Of a DNA stretch of 25,053 bases, positions 24,753 to 25,053 are shown piece after piece. Numbering within the stretch: position 1 is the first letter of the stretch; every line of letters starts with the position of its first letter. The translations under genes were made by a program, and so were the position numbers. This DNA comes from JBGZFC01 sp041846575 (GTDB taxonomy: Bacteria > Bacteroidota > Bacteroidia > Bacteroidales > Dysgonomonadaceae), in NCBI GenBank assembly GCA_041846575.1, contig JBGZFC010000141.1, forward strand, positions 1-25,053, in the 5' to 3' direction. A model generated the notes under the pieces. The model saw only the letters and a program-made list of their open reading frames with translations. It was not told the origin of the DNA and made no database searches.

Positions 24753-25053
24753 GCTTTTGCTTTTGTTGATAAAAATTTTAATTGTATCTATATTTAAAAT
24801 AAAATCATTTCCAAAAACTTCTAATTTATAAGGCAGTTTAGTGACACGAGAAGTATAAACTGTAAATGTTTCATATTTGTAACAAATTGTATCCCAGTCA
24901 GAATTAGGTTCAAAAGGTATTACTAACAATTCATCTTGAACACCAAATAGATTTTGTAATTCTATTATAGAAGTATCAAGCGATAATTTTTTACTATTTA
25001 TTTCAAAATAGTTTTCTGAAAATAAAAGATTCAAATTAATAAAGAAAAAAAGA
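24477..25053 (-). CDS. Partial ORF entering from the right edge, in frame with the C10 protease N-terminus
   Basis: The frame is open from the window edge (hydrophobic FFFINLNLLFS, possibly the end of a signal peptide) and has no ATG of its own before the edge, so its start lies outside. About 90 residues (FEINSKKLSLDTSIIELQNLFG, then YKYETFTVYTSRVTKLPYKLEVFGNDF) look genuinely coded. They resemble small Bacteroidota proteins with an INGKKL-T-S-x-EL-x-x-LFG opening, perhaps of the DUF7738 type; this is a weak guess. No stop codon occurs before the protease start at 24752, so the frame runs on through the lipoprotein signal peptide to the stop at 24477. Either the native stop has been lost or the two genes are translated independently with overlapping frames. 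Confidence 0.5.
   Translation of the reverse strand, partial: LFFFINLNLLFSENYFEINSKKLSLDTSIIELQNLFGVQDELLVIPFEPNSDWDTICYKYETFTVYTSRVTKLPYKLEVFGNDFILNIDTIKIFINKSKSMQKNYFLKLVLISVTSILFFSCNSNDEMMLNESLVHEKEYVNTWRGEDQFAVDLFTAEELAGGVLFDEGESVSGGGKSRSSKTVKKYFGST

Noticed and set aside
1..25053. CRISPR array, tRNA, rRNA, integrase or prophage signals
   Set aside because: No regularly spaced identical repeats, cloverleaf-like sequences or mobile-element genes were seen on either strand.

Overview
The window looks like a stretch of a Bacteroidales (Bacteroidota) chromosome. The evidence is the A+T-rich sequence, -7 boxes of the TAnnTTTG type with a TTTG-like -33 box (clearest before dinB and tkt), several lipoproteins with Bacteroidota-style signal peptides, a C10 (streptopain-type) protease, a SpoIID-AmpG-sugar kinase cluster, and an RpiB-transketolase pair. 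I found no rRNA, tRNA, CRISPR array, transposase or phage gene. No gene-free gap exceeds about 280 bp.

Layout: (1) 84-5332, plus strand. A two-domain family 2 glycosyltransferase overlaps a SpoIID/LytB-domain protein. A broken four-helix-bundle gene, an AmpG-like MFS importer and a BadF/BadG-type sugar kinase follow. This group suggests cell-wall sugar (muropeptide, GlcNAc or MurNAc) salvage. (2) 5466-9912, plus strand. hisS, an ABC-F ATPase, a cluster of dispersed intergenic repeats, then an acyltransferase overlapping a stand-alone PAS protein. (3) dinB on the minus strand, convergent with the PAS gene and with a good promoter that fixes its start. (4) 11225-13708, plus strand. The ribosome-assembly GTPases Era and Der. 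(5) A small two-TM protein (minus) and, divergent from it, a large DUF349-repeat protein (plus). (6) 16794-22732, minus strand. Transcription order is tkt, rpiB, an S41 protease lipoprotein, an M81 metallopeptidase lipoprotein, nth. (7) 23010 to the right edge, minus strand and visibly more A/T-rich. A small lipoprotein, a C10 cysteine protease split by a +1 frameshift in a 7-base homopolymer, and a partial ORF that enters from the right edge and runs in frame into the protease signal peptide.

Most of the window is housekeeping (translation, ribosome assembly, repair, pentose phosphate). The parts worth a second look are the split C10 locus with its neighbours, the signal-less SpoIID protein inside a salvage-type cluster, the decayed four-helix-bundle gene, and the small intergenic repeats and hairpins.
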